Shown here: piece by piece, positions 55,591 to 64,000 of the stretch
Layout of the letters: each line of letters begins with the position of its first letter
Numbering within the stretch: the stretch's first letter is position 1
From: Anticarsia gemmatalis
Lineage: Eukaryota; Arthropoda; Insecta; Lepidoptera; Erebidae
DNA length: 64,000 bases
Reading direction: 5' to 3'
Assembly: GCF_050436995.1 (NCBI RefSeq)
Contig: NC_134775.1
Location: 2,953,124-3,017,123 of the forward strand
Program-made: the position numbers and the translations under genes
The notes under the pieces: model-generated
Told to the model about the DNA's origin: nothing
The model's database searches: none
What the model saw: only the letters and a program-made list of their open reading frames with translations

Positions 55591-55900
55591 CGACACTGTC
55601 GTCGTATCATATATGTAATACTATAAATATACCTCAACAATAATAATATTAATGTGTAAATGTTAAAGTAAAATAATAAATATAATAACTGTAAAAAACT
55701 AAATAAAATAAATAAAACAAAAATAATTACATGTAAAATAAAAAAAAATTAACAAAACGTTAATTGTTCTATCTGCCGGTTGTGGAAACTAAACGTAGCA
55801 AATCATACAAACGCAAGATGAGAAAAAAGAAAAGAAAAAAATAATAATAAATAAAAGATAAAATATGATGCATTCCAATCGATTAAATTACAAAGTTTTT
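55591..55900 (-). other. Residual spacer of element E
   Basis: AT-rich, noncoding; it matches the ORF1-ORF2 spacer of element D near CCGGCAGAT. The 5' truncation is at 55900. Confidence 0.6.
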
Positions 55901-55905
55901 AATAT

Positions 55906-56084
55906 TTTGTAGAGATATAATGTAAATCTTTATAAATCTGTTCAAGACTGATAGCTTTTACAATAGTCCAATGATCGGTTTGGTAATATGCTTGGCCTTG
56001 TTTCACCAGCAGTATTCCTGGATTTCCTTCAAGGGTTTGCAGATGAAGGGCCAGCGACGGCATTGTCACTGTCATCAGTAACAC
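55906..56084 (-). pseudogene. env remnant of the second errantivirus copy (N-terminal part)
   Basis: Matches the first 50-60 residues of the env at 21649 (NPGILLVKQGQAY against NPGILPVKEGQAS). The frame is broken by element E at 55905. It overlaps the pol end (stop 56029-56031), as in the complete copy. Confidence 0.8.
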
Positions 56085-56313
56085 GACGCACCTGTGGAGG
56101 GCGTTTTATATTTTTAATAGGAATTTTAGTATCTCTATCTCCTATTTTTATGGGCAAAACGTTTCTCTCTGCTTCACCTGTGACCTTAGCTTTTGTTTAT
56201 TTTTATTTATATACCTTTACGTTTATTTACATCTTTACCGAAAATAATATCGCCTTCTTTGAACTTTACATCGCCTTCACCAACTTTCCTAGCTCTATTA
56301 TTTTCTTTAATAA
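56029..56313 (-). pseudogene. pol remnant of the second errantivirus copy (C-terminal tail)
   Basis: Reads KFKEGDIIFGKDVNKRKG, a frame break, then GDRDTKIPIKNIKRPPQVRR up to a stop at 56029, matching the C-terminus of the pol at 21600-21698. It is separated from the integrase by the MITE at 56318. Confidence 0.8.
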
Positions 56314-56317
56314 ACTA

Positions 56318-57241
56318 GTCCCAAAAATTAAGGGATATAAAAAAAGAATCCAAATTTTTGGGTGATTTTCAACAAGCTGTAACTCCGAGGAAAATGGTCG
56401 TACAGAAAAAATAAAAAAAACAAATTGTAGCTCCAAGTGTCTAGTTTTTAGATATGACCATGAAATTTTTTTGTCATGGCCAGGTCTGGAGAAATCCTAC
56501 GAAAACTACCAAAAAAAAATTATTCCAAATTTTTTCCCTCCTAAAAAAAGGTCCACGGGCATCAAAAAAATTTTTTTGATTCTTTCGTTCTAAAGTTCTT
56601 TTAGAAAATTTAATCTTCTTTAATTTGCCGTATTCAAAAAGCCTGTACGACTATTTGCCACGGAGTTATCGTCAATCAAAGCAAAAAAGTTATTTTTGAC
56701 TTTGATATTCAATAACTCCGGAAAAAATGATTGTACAGAAAATCAAAGGAGGGTTTTGAAAACTGCACAATATTCCCTATAAGAAAATGTAAACATCTTT
56801 GAAGTAAAAAAAAATTTTTGAATTGAATACTCGGACTGAAAAAAAGACAAAAATTGCAAAATTAAGGATATTTGGATAACTTGGTATAACTTTGGATAAA
56901 ATGGATGAACGAAGAATATGGTCGGTAATTTTTCAACCTCAAAGTGTCCCCTAAAATCCCTCAAAAATTCAAAGCGCTGCGATTTTTTTTTCATTGTGCC
57001 CCGAAGCTTCAAATTATTTGTTGTTGCAAAAATCACCATTGTGAGCAATTTTGTGATTTTTATTCATTTAAAAAAAAAAAATTTTTTTCACTCTAAAATC
57101 TTTATTTTTTCTATTAAAAAACTTGGAGCTACAATTTGTTTTTTTTATTTTTTCTGTACGACCATTTTCCTCGGAGTTACAGCTTGTTGAAAATCACCCA
57201 AAAATTTGGATTCTTTTTTTATATCCCTTAATTTTTGGGAC
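56318..57241. mobile_element. MITE with 121-bp inverted ends (P)
   Basis: GTCCCAAAAATTAAGGGATA and about 100 more bases at the left are the inverse of 57121-57241. TA flanks both sides (56316-56317, 57242-57243), or ACTAGT if the palindromic flank is counted. A motif like AACTCCGAGGAAAATGGTCG, with TACAG after it, also recurs inside in both orientations (near 56640 and 56710). No convincing gene. Confidence 0.85.
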
Positions 57242-57245
57242 TAGT

Positions 57246-57478
57246 GTAGTAACCATTTTTTCCGCTAAGTGTTCATACAAAGTTTTTATTTTTTTTGCAT
57301 GATCTTTTACTAATTTTTGGAAGTAACGCTTATCTAATTCTATGCTAAAAGGGCTAGTTGAGTCAGTGTGCCCGAAGACAACTTCGAATGGAGTAAGCTC
57401 AGGTACAGAATGAATAGTATGATTATATGCCAAAACAGAATAGGTCATAACCGAGGCCGCGTCAGTACATCGTTTCTC
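57246..57478 (-). pseudogene. pol remnant of the second errantivirus copy (integrase C-terminal region)
   Basis: Reads DAASVMTYSVLAYNHTIHS and LTPFEVVFGHTDS, matching the region after the integrase core of the complete pol. It ends at element F2, where the integrase core continues at 62689. Confidence 0.85.
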
Positions 57479-58139
57479 ATATCGCTCCTTCAATGCAAAA
57501 GGGCCACAACTCAAAAAAAAATGAAAATCGTTTTATTGCAAAAATGACACCTGAACCGGCTATATTTTATAGTAAAAAAAAAACACCCATCATTTTAGCT
57601 AATATTATGGCTGCACTGACTTACTGCCCTTTTTGCATTAGCTCACTTTGACAGGTAATGTCAGTGCAAAACAGCCACTTTGTGAGTTGCGCCCGGAGAT
57701 TCAACGCAAATGCTCGTCAGTTGCGTGAAAAAAAGCCACAATCCAAAATACGTCTGTGTTGGGTGCCAAATTTCAAGTTAATGTGATTATATTTTACAAT
57801 ACAAAACTGCCATATTTTGGAAAACGTCCTTTTTGCATTCTAACTATAGTATTTGTTACCATATTTTGTAATACAAAAGTGCATTTTTTCTGAAAACTAC
57901 CGTTTTGCATTCAAACACTAGTATTTGTTATTATATTTTGTAATATAACAGTAGCATATTTTGAAATACGTCCCTTTTGCATTAAATTATTGTGGAATAA
58001 ATAATGATTTTTAGCATGCTAGAATGGGAAGGCCATAAATATGGCCGTTTGGCATGATAATAATTTAAGTTTTCGTTAAAATTTTCATAACAAAATTTAA
58101 CATTTTGATGCAGGGAAAGGCAAGGAGCGACCCTGCCCT

Positions 58140-59110
58140 TTCAAATCGCCCTTTTAGCGGCAAGATCCGACTAGACCTTTTCAAATGCGTCTAGGTCATC
58201 CCGCCATCTCCGTTTAGGTCTCTCGCGTCTGCGATGACCATCCTCTGGCATTTAGTTGGTAAATATGCGGGCCCACGTTTCCGGATGCATGCGGATAATG
58301 TGGCCGGCCCAGTTCCATTTCAACCTGGCGGTCTTCTTCCCTAAATCGGCTATGCGAGTTTGGGAGCGCAGTATAGAATTTTGGACGTGATCTGTTCTTC
58401 TTACATCTGATATACTACGCTCCATCGCTCTCTGGCTAACCTTCGGTTTCTACTTTCCGTAAGGGACCATGCTTGGGCACCGTAGGTTAGGACGGGTAGT
58501 ATAAACATTTTGACGAGCTTCCGCTTTAGTGACAGTAGAAGGTTACCTTTCATTAGCTCTTTCATGGACCAGGAGCTCTTCCAGGCACTTGTGACACGTT
58601 TGTCCAACTCTTTGTCCCGTCGGTTGTTAAAAGAGGTTATCTGGCTCAAGTAAGTGTACTCGTCGACATAGTGTATGACGTGCCCGCCTACCTCGACCCT
58701 ACGTTTTGTGTTGTTGGTCATAACCTGGGTTTTTGTCCGGTTCTTACTTAGTCCAATCTGAAGGCTTGCCGTGCTCAGATCTTTGAGCATTGATTCGAGT
58801 TCCAATGCAAAGGAAGAGAAGAGAACAATGTCGTCTGCAAAACGAAGGTTTGTTAACTGTTTGCCACTAACAACAATGCCTTTTGATTGCCGCCAGGCTC
58901 CTGAATTTTTTTTCGAGGGTGCTGGTAAGTAATTTGGGAGATAGCGGGTCTTCCTGTTTCACGCTTCTTTGGATTTAGAGAGATTGTTGTATATAGCTTT
59001 GATGAGTTTGATGTATGTAGCTTCGATTCTACATAGTATCTTCTTAAGGTCTTGGTTATGGAGTGATGATTCTGTGGCGGAATGACTGATACTGCCAAAA
59101 GCTTTGGAAT
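58140..59110 (-). pseudogene. RTE-clade reverse transcriptase remnant carried by element F2
   Basis: Same passenger as at 27130-28135, very similar throughout (TKTQVMTNNTKRRVEVGGHV, RVTSAWKSSWSMKELMKGN). Here the frame 58401-58805 is longer because LSKNRTKTQV joins to ELESMLKDLSTASLQIGLSK. Stops and small deletions remain. Confidence 0.85.
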
Positions 59111-59758
59111 AATCCACGAATGCTAAATATAAAGGTTTATTAAACTCATAAAACTTTTCTATTATCTTATTTCTTTAATACTCCTGCTGCACTCAGTCTA
59201 CTCGTCACGTTACCCATTGATTGATGATGATGATTGATGTTTAATTTTACTGAATAATGAAAGTTACGTACAAAGTTGATCTCTATTATATTACTTATTT
59301 AATAATAAGTAAAGATTTTTTAATTTAGATTGTTAAATACAATGTTTTCCTGGTGTCTATTCACTTATGGTTTTATCTATACTAATATTATAAAGCTGAA
59401 GAGTTTGTTTGTTTGTTTGTTTGTTTGAACGCGCTAATCTCGGGAACCACTGGTCCGATTTGAAAAATTCTTTCAGTGTTAGATACCCCATTTATCGAGG
59501 AAGGCTATAGGCTATATATCATCACGCTACGACCAATAGGAGCAGAGTAACAGTGAAAAATGTTACAAAAACGGGGAAAATTATGATTATCTTAAGTGAC
59601 GCAAGCGAAGTTGCGCGGGCGGCGCTGAAGAGTTTGTTTGTTTATTTGATTGTTTGTTTGTTTGTTTGTTTGTTTGAACGCGCTAATCTCAGGAACTACT
59701 GGTCCGATTTGAAAAATTCTTTCAGTGTTAGATAGTCCATTTATCGAGGAAGGTTATA

Positions 59759-62220
59759 GGGGTTACAGGTTAAGTCGACCTATTCCCGCTAAGGGCGTGT
59801 AGTTTACATTATTTCTGACTGATTTGTCAATGAAACACCCTATCCTAAATCTAACCCCTTTCGAGATATTTGAATTTAATTGTTTTCCATAAAAAATGAG
59901 CGTTTTTTTGCTATTGGCTTAGATATTTTGAAATTTTTTAGCCTTATTATTATTATTATTTGATTTTTACATTTAAAGTAAGATGCTTTATGACCTTAAT
60001 AACCAATATTGTACATCAAACTAATAAATAATTAGTTGTAGGCGTTTGAAACTTATAAAAAGTAATTAAAATGTAGAAAGTTTTTTTTTTCTTTCAAGGG
60101 TATTTAAAAAAAAGATATGGCGCGTGTTTGGCAGATGTACTTAAAAATATCTACGTTTTATCAGCTATCCAACGAGGTATAACAATCTAGGGTTTTTATC
60201 AAAACTTTTTGGAAAAACTTGGTTTTCATGAGCTAAAGGAGTGGCAAGAAAGTTAAATAAAACAATAGATGAGTACAAGATACAAAGTTTAATAAAATTT
60301 CAAGACAAGACAAATTACAAAGGTTCATGCTCAACATGTCCACCCCGGTTTCGCACACATATCCGCATTCTTTTACGAAGTCCAGTTTTCACTACACCTG
60401 TGGTTAAGCTTCTTCTCATTTCATTTGCCGCATTAATAATTTTTTCTCGTAATATCTCCACAGATGAAATTGGGTTGAGCTCATTGTAAACAAGGCTCTT
60501 CATGCGCCCCCACACATAAAAATCCATGGGGGTAAGGTCCGGACTTCTAGCTGGCCAGGGTACAGGCCCACCTCGACCAATCCATTTGTTTGAATAATTT
60601 GTGTCTAACCATTCTCTGACACTTCTCCTGTAATGTGCAGGGCAACCATCATGCTGAAACCACATATTTTGTACCAAATTGAGTGGTATAGCGTCTAGAA
60701 GATCGCTTAATTCTTCCCGCAAGAAATTTTCATAATCTTCCCCATTCAAATTGTCGGGGAGAAAGTACGGGCCAATCAAATGGTTTGAAATAATGCCTAT
60801 CCACACATTCAGGCTAAATCTGCGTTGTGACCCCTTTACTCTCTTCTTATTAGGGTTTCCCTGTTCTTTCGGGGCCCAATAATGAGCGTTATGGTAATTG
60901 GTAATCTCATCTTTATCAAATTTTGACTCATCTGTCCACAAGATTTTTTTAAAGAAAGTCGGGTCTTCGATATCTGCATTTAACATAAATCTACAGAAAT
61001 CTAACCTTCTCACGGGATCTCCCTCCTCGATAGCATGTACCGGCGTATAATGGTATGGGTACAGGCCCGCTGTGTGAACTGTAAACCACACTTTCCATTG
61101 CGAGAGTCCCAGATCATGGGCAACAATAGTAGTGGAAATGGTTGGATCCAATCGAAATCGTTCCACTATCTCATTATTTTGTTCGTCGTCATCGTCAATC
61201 ACACGTGGTCTTCCCAAGTCTGTGCGTTGTCTTGCAACAGAGCCGGTTTCTCGAAGTCGTCGATAAACTCCGTCAAACACGCTTACATCCGGCACTCGAC
61301 GGCCGGGATAGCGTGTTATGTACTCATTGCGAGCATGCGCGGACACACAATTGCAGTATCCGTAGCAAATTAACATGTCAGCATATTCCTCATTTGTGTA
61401 GGTCGTCATCTTCCAGAGTTCCGTATCACAAGCACAAATCAATGTCCAGATTACAAGCAAAATAGTCGGGAATCGGAAGAAACAGTCCAGAAACACAGCC
61501 AAGTCGTGTAGGAAACAGAGAACAAAATAATATCGCATCTACCATGGACGAATCACATAAGCAGACTAACAATAATTAACAAGTAAAAACCGAATACAAC
61601 CCGGGTTCTATTGCTCAACCGGTAACTGCACATTCTTTTTCTCACTCACACCTGAATAAATCGTGATATTGTCTCACTCGCACGCAGCGATAAGCATTAT
61701 CCCTAAAGAACAATGGGCGAGGGACTGTTAGAGCTGCTACCTGAGGGGACGCAACTAAGTTTTTTTCCACGAATTTCTATTATAACCCTATATTGTTATA
61801 CCTCGTTGGATAGCTAATGAAACGTAGATATTTTTAAGTGTATCTGCCAAACACGCGCCATATCTTTTTTTTTAAATATCCTTGATAGAAAAATAAACTT
61901 TCTAAATTTTAATTGCTTTTTAAAAGTTTCAAACGTCTACAACGAATTATTTGTTACTTTTATGTACCATATTGGTTATTAAGTTCATAAAGCGTCTTAT
62001 TTTACATGTAAAAGTCAAATAATAATAATAATAAGGCTAAAAAATTTCAAAATATCTAAGCCAATAGCAAAAAAACGGTCATTTTTTATGAAAAACAAAT
62101 AAATTCAAATATCTCGAAAGGGGTTAGATTTAGGATAGGGTGTTTCATTGACAAATCAGTCAAAAATAATGTAAACTATACGCCCTTAACGGGAATAGGT
62201 CGACTTAACCTGTAACCCTG
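59759..62220 (-). mobile_element. Mariner-superfamily element with long inverted ends and intact transposase (DD41D type)
   Basis: 2462 bp between TA dinucleotides (59757-59758, 62221-62222). The ends (GGGTTACAGGTTAAGTCGAC) are inverted repeats about 440 bp long with roughly nine in ten bases alike by eye. They enclose one transposase gene. It lies inside a Helitron copy. The transposase is unbroken, so it may be autonomous. Confidence 0.9.
60315..61409 (-). CDS. Mariner-superfamily transposase, DD41D
   Basis: 364 codons from the ATG at 61409. The frame is open upstream to 61538, but MTTYTNEEYADML is the likely start. The N-terminus holds helix-turn-helix regions (EEYADMLICYGY, DGVYRRLRETGSV, LGLSQWKVWFTVH). 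The DDD catalytic residues lie in KKILWTDESKF, MWFQHDGCPAH and SPDLTPMDFYVWG. I count 41 residues between the second and third Asp, against 34 in classical mariner. From memory DD41D is the rosa/Visitor type. The C-terminus ends RNRGGHVEHEPL. It cuts and pastes the element at TA sites. No internal stop or frameshift is seen. Confidence 0.9.
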   Translation of the reverse strand: MTTYTNEEYADMLICYGYCNCVSAHARNEYITRYPGRRVPDVSVFDGVYRRLRETGSVARQRTDLGRPRVIDDDDEQNNEIVERFRLDPTISTTIVAHDLGLSQWKVWFTVHTAGLYPYHYTPVHAIEEGDPVRRLDFCRFMLNADIEDPTFFKKILWTDESKFDKDEITNYHNAHYWAPKEQGNPNKKRVKGSQRRFSLNVWIGIISNHLIGPYFLPDNLNGEDYENFLREELSDLLDAIPLNLVQNMWFQHDGCPAHYRRSVREWLDTNYSNKWIGRGGPVPWPARSPDLTPMDFYVWGRMKSLVYNELNPISSVEILREKIINAANEMRRSLTTGVVKTGLRKRMRICVRNRGGHVEHEPL

Positions 62221-62688
62221 TATATCATCGCGCTACTACCAATAGGAGCAGAGTACCAGTGAAAAATGTTACAAAAACGGGGAAAATTTTTAACGCTTAT
62301 GTAACGCAAGCGAAGTTGCGCGGGTCAGCTAGTTTACTAATAAGATTTTACTTTTTGATACGGTTTTTTACCAAAAAATGTACAATAAACCATTTTTATT
62401 TGCAAAACTGTGTTTAATTTTTGACATATTTCTCATGATATTGGTTCAAATTTTGAATGCAAAACGGACTTATATGTTTTTTTTTCTTAATAGGTAACAG
62501 CTATTACAAAGTTTATATTGTAGATAGATAAAGCTAAAAAATACGCATCTAATGATATATTAACATCTTATATTTAATTAATAAATATATAAAATATTAT
62601 AAAAAAACAGTTTCAAAAATTTGTTTTGGCTCTCCTGTAAAATTTATAGTTTCCGATTTGTGACCCTTTTGTATTCAAGGAGCGATAT

Positions 62689-63240
62689 TTAGCCAATCTG
62701 TATATTTCAATTAAAGTAGAATGGAACCTCTCGATAAGGCCCATCGAATTAGGGTTGTTTGGTGTTCCAATATGAAATTCTATATTGTGTAAATTCAAAA
62801 ATTCTTTAATAAGTTCATTATTAAATTCAGTACCGGGATCAGAGCTTATCTTTTTTGGAGTACCGTAATAAGAAAAATATTTCATAAGTGCTCTCGTTTC
62901 TTCAGGAGTTGATTTTCCCTGAGTTTCGATTGCTTGACCCAATTTACTGAATGCGTCAATGATAGTTAAATAAGTTTTACCTTCAATACTAAACAGATCT
63001 ATAAATAATTCTTGAAATGGCGCGTCCTGGGTTTGCGTTCATTGTAAAACAGGTTTTATAGGTTTTCTATCATATTTTGTTTTTTGACATGCTTCACAAC
63101 TATTTATTACAGCTGTTACGGTTTCCTGCATTCTATCCCAATAATAATTTCTACGCAATCTAACTAATGTTTCTTTTATACCACGGTGGCAAGACTTTCC
63201 TTCATGATGTTTCAAAATTAATGCCTTCTGTTCTTTCTCA
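62689..63240 (-). pseudogene. pol remnant of the second errantivirus copy (integrase zinc domain and core)
   Basis: Reads, from 63240 down, KHHEGKSCHRGIKETL, CEACQKTKYDRKPIKP, an in-frame TGA at about 63042, FIDLFSIEGKTYLTIIDAFS, SSDPGTEFN and GLIERFHSTLIEIYRLAKY. All D,D,E residues and the HHCC residues are there. It is cut by F2 at 62684 and by a Helitron at 63241. Confidence 0.9.
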
Positions 63241-63495
63241 TCTAAACTATATAATATTATTAAGCTGAAGAGTTTGTTTGTTTGTTTGAACGCGCTAATC
63301 TCGGGAACTAATGGTTCCATTTAAAAAAGTCGTTCAGTGTTAGATAGCCCATTTATCGAGGAAGGCTTTAGGTTATAAATCATCACGCTACGACTAATAG
63401 GAACAGAGTACCAGTAGAAAATGTTACAAAAACGGGGAAAATTTTGACCGATTCTCTCTTATGTGACGCAAGCGAAGTTGCGCGGGTCAGCTAGT
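63241..63495 (+). mobile_element. Helitron-like element, complete
   Basis: Starts TCTAAACTATATAATATTAT, a variant of the usual start, and ends GGTCAGCTAGT. It interrupts the retroviral pol. Confidence 0.75.
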
Positions 63496-63563
63496 CGTCT
63501 ATAAAAATAACCCTTTCCGTACATTCATAGAAATTAACTGTACCTTTTTTAAATAATTCGATT
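63496..63563 (-). pseudogene. pol remnant of the second errantivirus copy (before the integrase)
   Basis: Reads LFKKGTVNFYECTERVIFID, matching the region just before the integrase zinc domain of the complete pol. It is cut at 63563 by the BEL/Pao LTR. Confidence 0.75.
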
Positions 63564-63797
63564 TGTACGAGCATCTCCGCATAATTTTACTTGTATCGGT
63601 TTTTGCCGTTTTAAGCTAAATTGTATAAATGCGAAATAGGTGAAATATGAGCCTTCCTCGAGTAATACAATTAAATTATATTTTAGTGTTAATAAACATT
63701 ATCATTGAGACGGACACATACAGGTTTTATTTCTGTACAACATCCCGCCTTCTTTGACCACATCTTAGCACTCATCGTACGGGTATCTGCTCGTACA
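63564..63797 (+). repeat. 5' LTR of a BEL/Pao-type element
   Basis: 234 bp with exact inverted ends TGTACGAGCA and TGCTCGTACA. It contains GTATAAATG (about 63625) and AATAAAC (about 63692) as possible promoter and polyadenylation signals. Confidence 0.75.
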
Positions 63798-64000
63798 TTT
63801 TGGTCCTTCGAGCCGGATGACCAGAACGGAAACCGTGGGCCCTTACAAACATTGTAAGTTACGAAGTGGTTCTATTTACGATAGCGAATCGGATTGACTG
63901 GCCTTCCACCAGCGGAAATCCCCAGTCGATTTGAGAAGGCGCACATATCGTACTTAGTGACTGCTTTGGATACTGCAACTACATAGGGGGCTAACATAGT
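63798..64000 (+). mobile_element. BEL/Pao element leader, cut by the window end
   Basis: Three bases after the LTR, TGGTCCTTCGAGCCGG (63801-63816) is the likely primer binding site; this phrase is typical of insect BEL/Pao leaders. The following 180 bp are noncoding leader. The coding region would lie beyond the window. Confidence 0.7.

Larger units (their letters stand above)
49690..55900 (-). mobile_element. Non-LTR element E inside the env remnant, with two nested insertions
   Basis: A minus-strand relative of element D. AATAT flanks it (49685-49689 and 55901-55905), and the env frame on the two sides is contiguous apart from this. It is 5'-truncated and lacks ORF1. Its (TTA)n tail at the left holds the Dong-like insertion (49733-50975), and its endonuclease holds the transposon at 53497-54973. 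Confidence 0.85.
59376..62333 (+). mobile_element. Head-to-tail Helitron dimer inside F2, second unit split by a mariner
   Basis: The first unit runs TCTATACTAATATTATAAAG to GAAGTTGCGCGGGC (about 59376-59620). The second starts at once with GCTGAAGAGTTTG, is interrupted at 59758 and ends GGTCAGCTAGT at 62333. F1 lacks this insert, so the empty site is known. Confidence 0.8.
57483..62684. mobile_element. DNA element F2 with 4-bp target duplication, holding a Helitron and mariner nest
   Basis: Same ends as F1 (CGCTCCTTCAATGC... and its near inverse), with ATAT on both sides (57479-57482, 62685-62688). It splits the retroviral integrase. Compared with F1 it has an extra subterminal unit near 57870-57960 and a 3-kb insertion (59376-62333). 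Confidence 0.85.

Noticed and set aside
56743..57190. Overlapping 90- to 101-codon frames on both strands within the MITE at 56318
   Set aside because: They are low-complexity Phe/Lys-rich translations of A/T runs and lie partly in the inverted arm, so they are probably not genes.

Overview
The window is intergenic repeat DNA from an insect, most probably a lepidopteran (moth or butterfly). The reasons are the many short Helitron-like elements of a type I know from Lepidoptera, tRNA-derived SINEs ending in a segment common in moth genomes, an errantivirus with an env gene, a BEL/Pao LTR, a Dong/R4-like retroelement, and AT-rich DNA with no prokaryotic features. I found no convincing host gene, tRNA, rRNA or CRISPR array. 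Nearly every long reading frame belongs to a transposable element.

Left part (1-15968): a partial non-LTR element on the minus strand (1-1895 and beyond the left edge). Then comes a decayed Ty3/gypsy element on the plus strand (about 2340-9376). It is split by a minus-strand non-LTR element (2970-7486, GTTAG target duplication) and carries a SINE in its LTR (8618-8938). A plus-strand non-LTR fragment (9378-15785) follows. It is itself split by a nearly full-length non-LTR element of another family (9526-14253, perfect 10-bp target duplication).

Centre-left (15969-23697): a structurally complete errantivirus-like endogenous retrovirus. It has two 367-bp LTRs that read as identical, an AGAT target duplication, PBS, a leader with tandem repeats, open gag, pol and env, and a -1 slippery site in the gag/pol overlap.

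Middle (24827-38995): nested Tc1/mariner elements. A Tc1-like pair of ends (24827-34681) encloses a mariner-superfamily element with an unusually long second-Asp to Glu spacing (24977-34273). That element's transposase is split by a Jockey-like retrotransposon (about 25508-32453), which is split in turn by a DNA element with 4-bp target duplications (26565-28703) carrying an RTE reverse-transcriptase remnant. A hAT-like element (34753-38995) follows and holds a fold-back element and a 5'-truncated non-LTR element.

Right-middle (39000-48330): fragments, including an RNase-H-bearing non-LTR element, a pogo-like transposase pseudogene, a GC-rich MITE, many Helitrons, SINEs, a fold-back mariner MITE and a perfect 30-bp-arm palindrome.

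Right (48331-63563): a second, decayed minus-strand retrovirus of the same family, split by at least four insertions, several of which are nested. One nest runs retrovirus integrase, then the 4-bp-TSD DNA element, then a Helitron dimer, then an intact mariner transposase of DD41D type. The window ends inside the 5' end of a BEL/Pao element (63564-64000).

The genes do not form a pathway. They are independent mobile elements whose nesting gives a relative order of insertion.
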